Shown: piece by piece, positions 62,348 to 64,000 of the stretch
Layout of the letters: each line of letters begins with the position of its first letter
How positions within the stretch are numbered: the stretch's first letter is position 1
NCBI RefSeq assembly: GCF_000972845.2
Contig: NC_040032.1
Coordinates: 1,631,073-1,695,072 of the forward strand
Direction of reading: 5' to 3'
DNA from: Larimichthys crocea
Taxonomy: Eukaryota; Chordata; Actinopteri; Sciaenidae
DNA: 64,000 nt
Notes under the pieces: model-generated
Told to the model about the DNA's origin: nothing
Seen by the model: only the letters and a program-made list of their open reading frames with translations
Database searches by the model: none
Made by a program: the position numbers and the translations under genes

Positions 62348-64000
62348 TCATATATCAGACTCCTTCAGTTGTAATTTAACCTGGAATTATGTTTTTGTAG
62401 ACAGTAGACAGTTTCAGTTGCAGCATGCGTAGTCAGTGAACTAGATATCAAATCAACTACAGTAACTGTTACAAACTTTCCTCATATTAGGGTTGGGGCG
62501 GCTTTGAGTCCGATGTACAGGTTTAAACCAGTCTGTTTTTTTGCAAACCAACTTAACCAGCATTTGTCATCACAAGCCACTCTGAAAAATTAAAAAGAGA
62601 CAAGCAACAGCTCTCAGCTTGTGGTGGCTAGTGGTGCAAAGTTAGCGGTGTCTTGACATTAAGTTGTTGAAACTAGTTTGCAAAATTTTTGAACAGGTGA
62701 GTTCTATAAAAATCACCTCTAGTCTGAACGGGAAAATTAGCTATAGAGACCAAAACTGTTTTTTGTACCAGGCTGTAAACATGTTTATTTCTGCTGTGAA
62801 GTTGGACATTTTAATACGGGGGCTTAGAGTGACTCACTTCTGGAGGCAGCCTCAAGTGGCTGTTTGCAGAACTGCAGTTTTTAAACACTTCTGCTGCTTG
62901 GACAGAAACCACTTATTTCTTAAGAAGACTTTAGTTGTGAAACATTTGCAGGAACATGTTGTAGACAGACTTTATAAAACTGGCTAGCCCAGTCTCATTT
63001 ATTGTGTTCCACTGAGACATGGCTACATCAGTGGTAAAATTTAGTATTACCGTTCTGGTTCAGTCTTTGCGTCAATATCAAACCGGTTTAAACATTTTTA
63101 CATCGACTCTGTCGTGTCTAGATGGTAACCCTAGAAATAAAAAATAAAAAAACCCTCCAGATTTATCAAAGTTTCTGCTTCAAAATATTCTTGTTCCAAA
63201 TTTAAAACAAAATTCATTGTTTTAAATTTGCAAAAACTGGAAAATCTGACAAAACCAATAGGAAGTCAGGTGATGGACTATAAACAGTGACAGTCCATAG
63301 AGGGAGGAAGTTGTGATGGATAACTGGATTCCTAAAGACCTCAGTTCACGTCATGTGAACCTTTGAGTTGGTGTTGGCTTTTAACTTTTAGACTTAATTT
63401 ACATTTTTTGTTTTAGTTTTCTATAATTATTATTTTTCAGTTGAGGTTGTTTAGGTTTAAGCTTTCTTGTAAAATTATCCCAGGTGCAGAAACAGGTACA
63501 AATATCACAAGAGGTTACCATCTATACACAAACCATTGACCCAAGCCTACCTCATATGTTACTATAAAACTGTCAGTCATTTGAAGCATGGACAAAAGGG
63601 AGCCATTGATTTCTACATTAAATGATATGCATGTATATTGTTTAGCCAACAGAAGTGTTTTTTTGTTTGTTTTTTAAATCGCTTTGTTTTAGCCTTTGCT
63701 GATTCCTAAACTAACTATTTCCCCACAGGTTTATATATTCACAAGCATACTGGCAAAAAAAACAAACAGTTATCCTAACATCATCAGAGATCATTGTAGG
63801 CATCATTTATAACAGAACTCCTTTAATAATTTATTCATGTCTAGACTATTTTTTGGACTACAGAACAAATGAGACTTCTCAACGACAGAACATGGACACA
63901 CACTTGCTTCTATCCCTGTGTACCTACCATTGGTAATCATCACATTCTAACACTAGACTAAACCTAATAACTAAAGTGAGGACTTGATCCAAGCTTCCAA
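62348..64000 (+). other. vsig10l2 3' UTR and right flank
   Basis: There is no further supported coding exon. A dispersed repeat (TAGAGACCAAAACTGTTTTT, GTAAACATGTTTATTTCTGC) lies at about 62750-62915. AATAAA-type signals are at about 63136-63148 (AGAAATAAAAAATAAA), a plausible 3' end. Confidence 0.5.

Overview
The window is nuclear DNA of a ray-finned fish, most likely a percomorph teleost. The evidence is spliced vertebrate genes with GT..AG introns, very abundant (CA)n/(TG)n microsatellites, a tRNA-derived SINE of the common acanthomorph type, several MITE and hAT families, and one short N run marking an assembly gap. There is no sign of an operon, phage or CRISPR array. Exon-by-exon reading gives seven genes. 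Every exon chain below was checked by hand for reading phase across its junctions, but no alignment or transcript data were available.

Layout. (1) Positions 1-11247, minus strand: 5' three-fifths of arhgap42 (BAR-PH-RhoGAP-SH3 GTPase-activating protein), 18 exons, running off the left edge inside the RhoGAP domain. A possible unlisted 96-nt in-frame cassette exon lies in the BAR region. (2) 13520-15416, plus: a four-exon, 182-residue gene I cannot name confidently, with features like a small axonemal microtubule-associated protein. (3) 17521-18240, minus: intronless CDS of snrnp35 (U11/U12-35K). (4) 19618-23555, minus: bud13, ten exons, 470 residues (RES splicing complex). (5) 25937-26576, minus: thy1, 154 residues, GPI-anchored. 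A near-identical duplicate of its first coding exon and flanks lies downstream at 24664-24945. (6) 30176-47506, plus: a nectin-1-type adhesion receptor, ten exons, 501 residues, with a 9-kb first intron. (7) 54490-62347, plus: a six-Ig plus FN3 transmembrane protein, best matched to the VSIG10-like family (vsig10l2), twelve exons.

Context. As recalled, thy1 and NECTIN1 are neighbours on human 11q23.3, BUD13 is on 11q23.3, ARHGAP42 on 11q22 and VSIG10L2 on 11q24, so most of this block resembles a rearranged human 11q22-q24 segment. SNRNP35 is on human 12q24 and is the outlier. Two adjacent genes (snrnp35, bud13) encode splicing factors. Three adjacent loci (thy1, nectin1, vsig10l2) encode immunoglobulin-superfamily surface proteins. 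No functional cluster is claimed beyond that.

Points most worth a second look: the candidate arhgap42 cassette exon; three consecutive off-consensus 5' splice sites in bud13, itself a splicing factor needed for weak introns; the thy1 first-exon duplication; an orphan coding-quality exon antisense in a nectin1 intron; an unnamed inverted-repeat element next to the assembly gap; and an overlapping upstream ORF on the vsig10l2 start codon.
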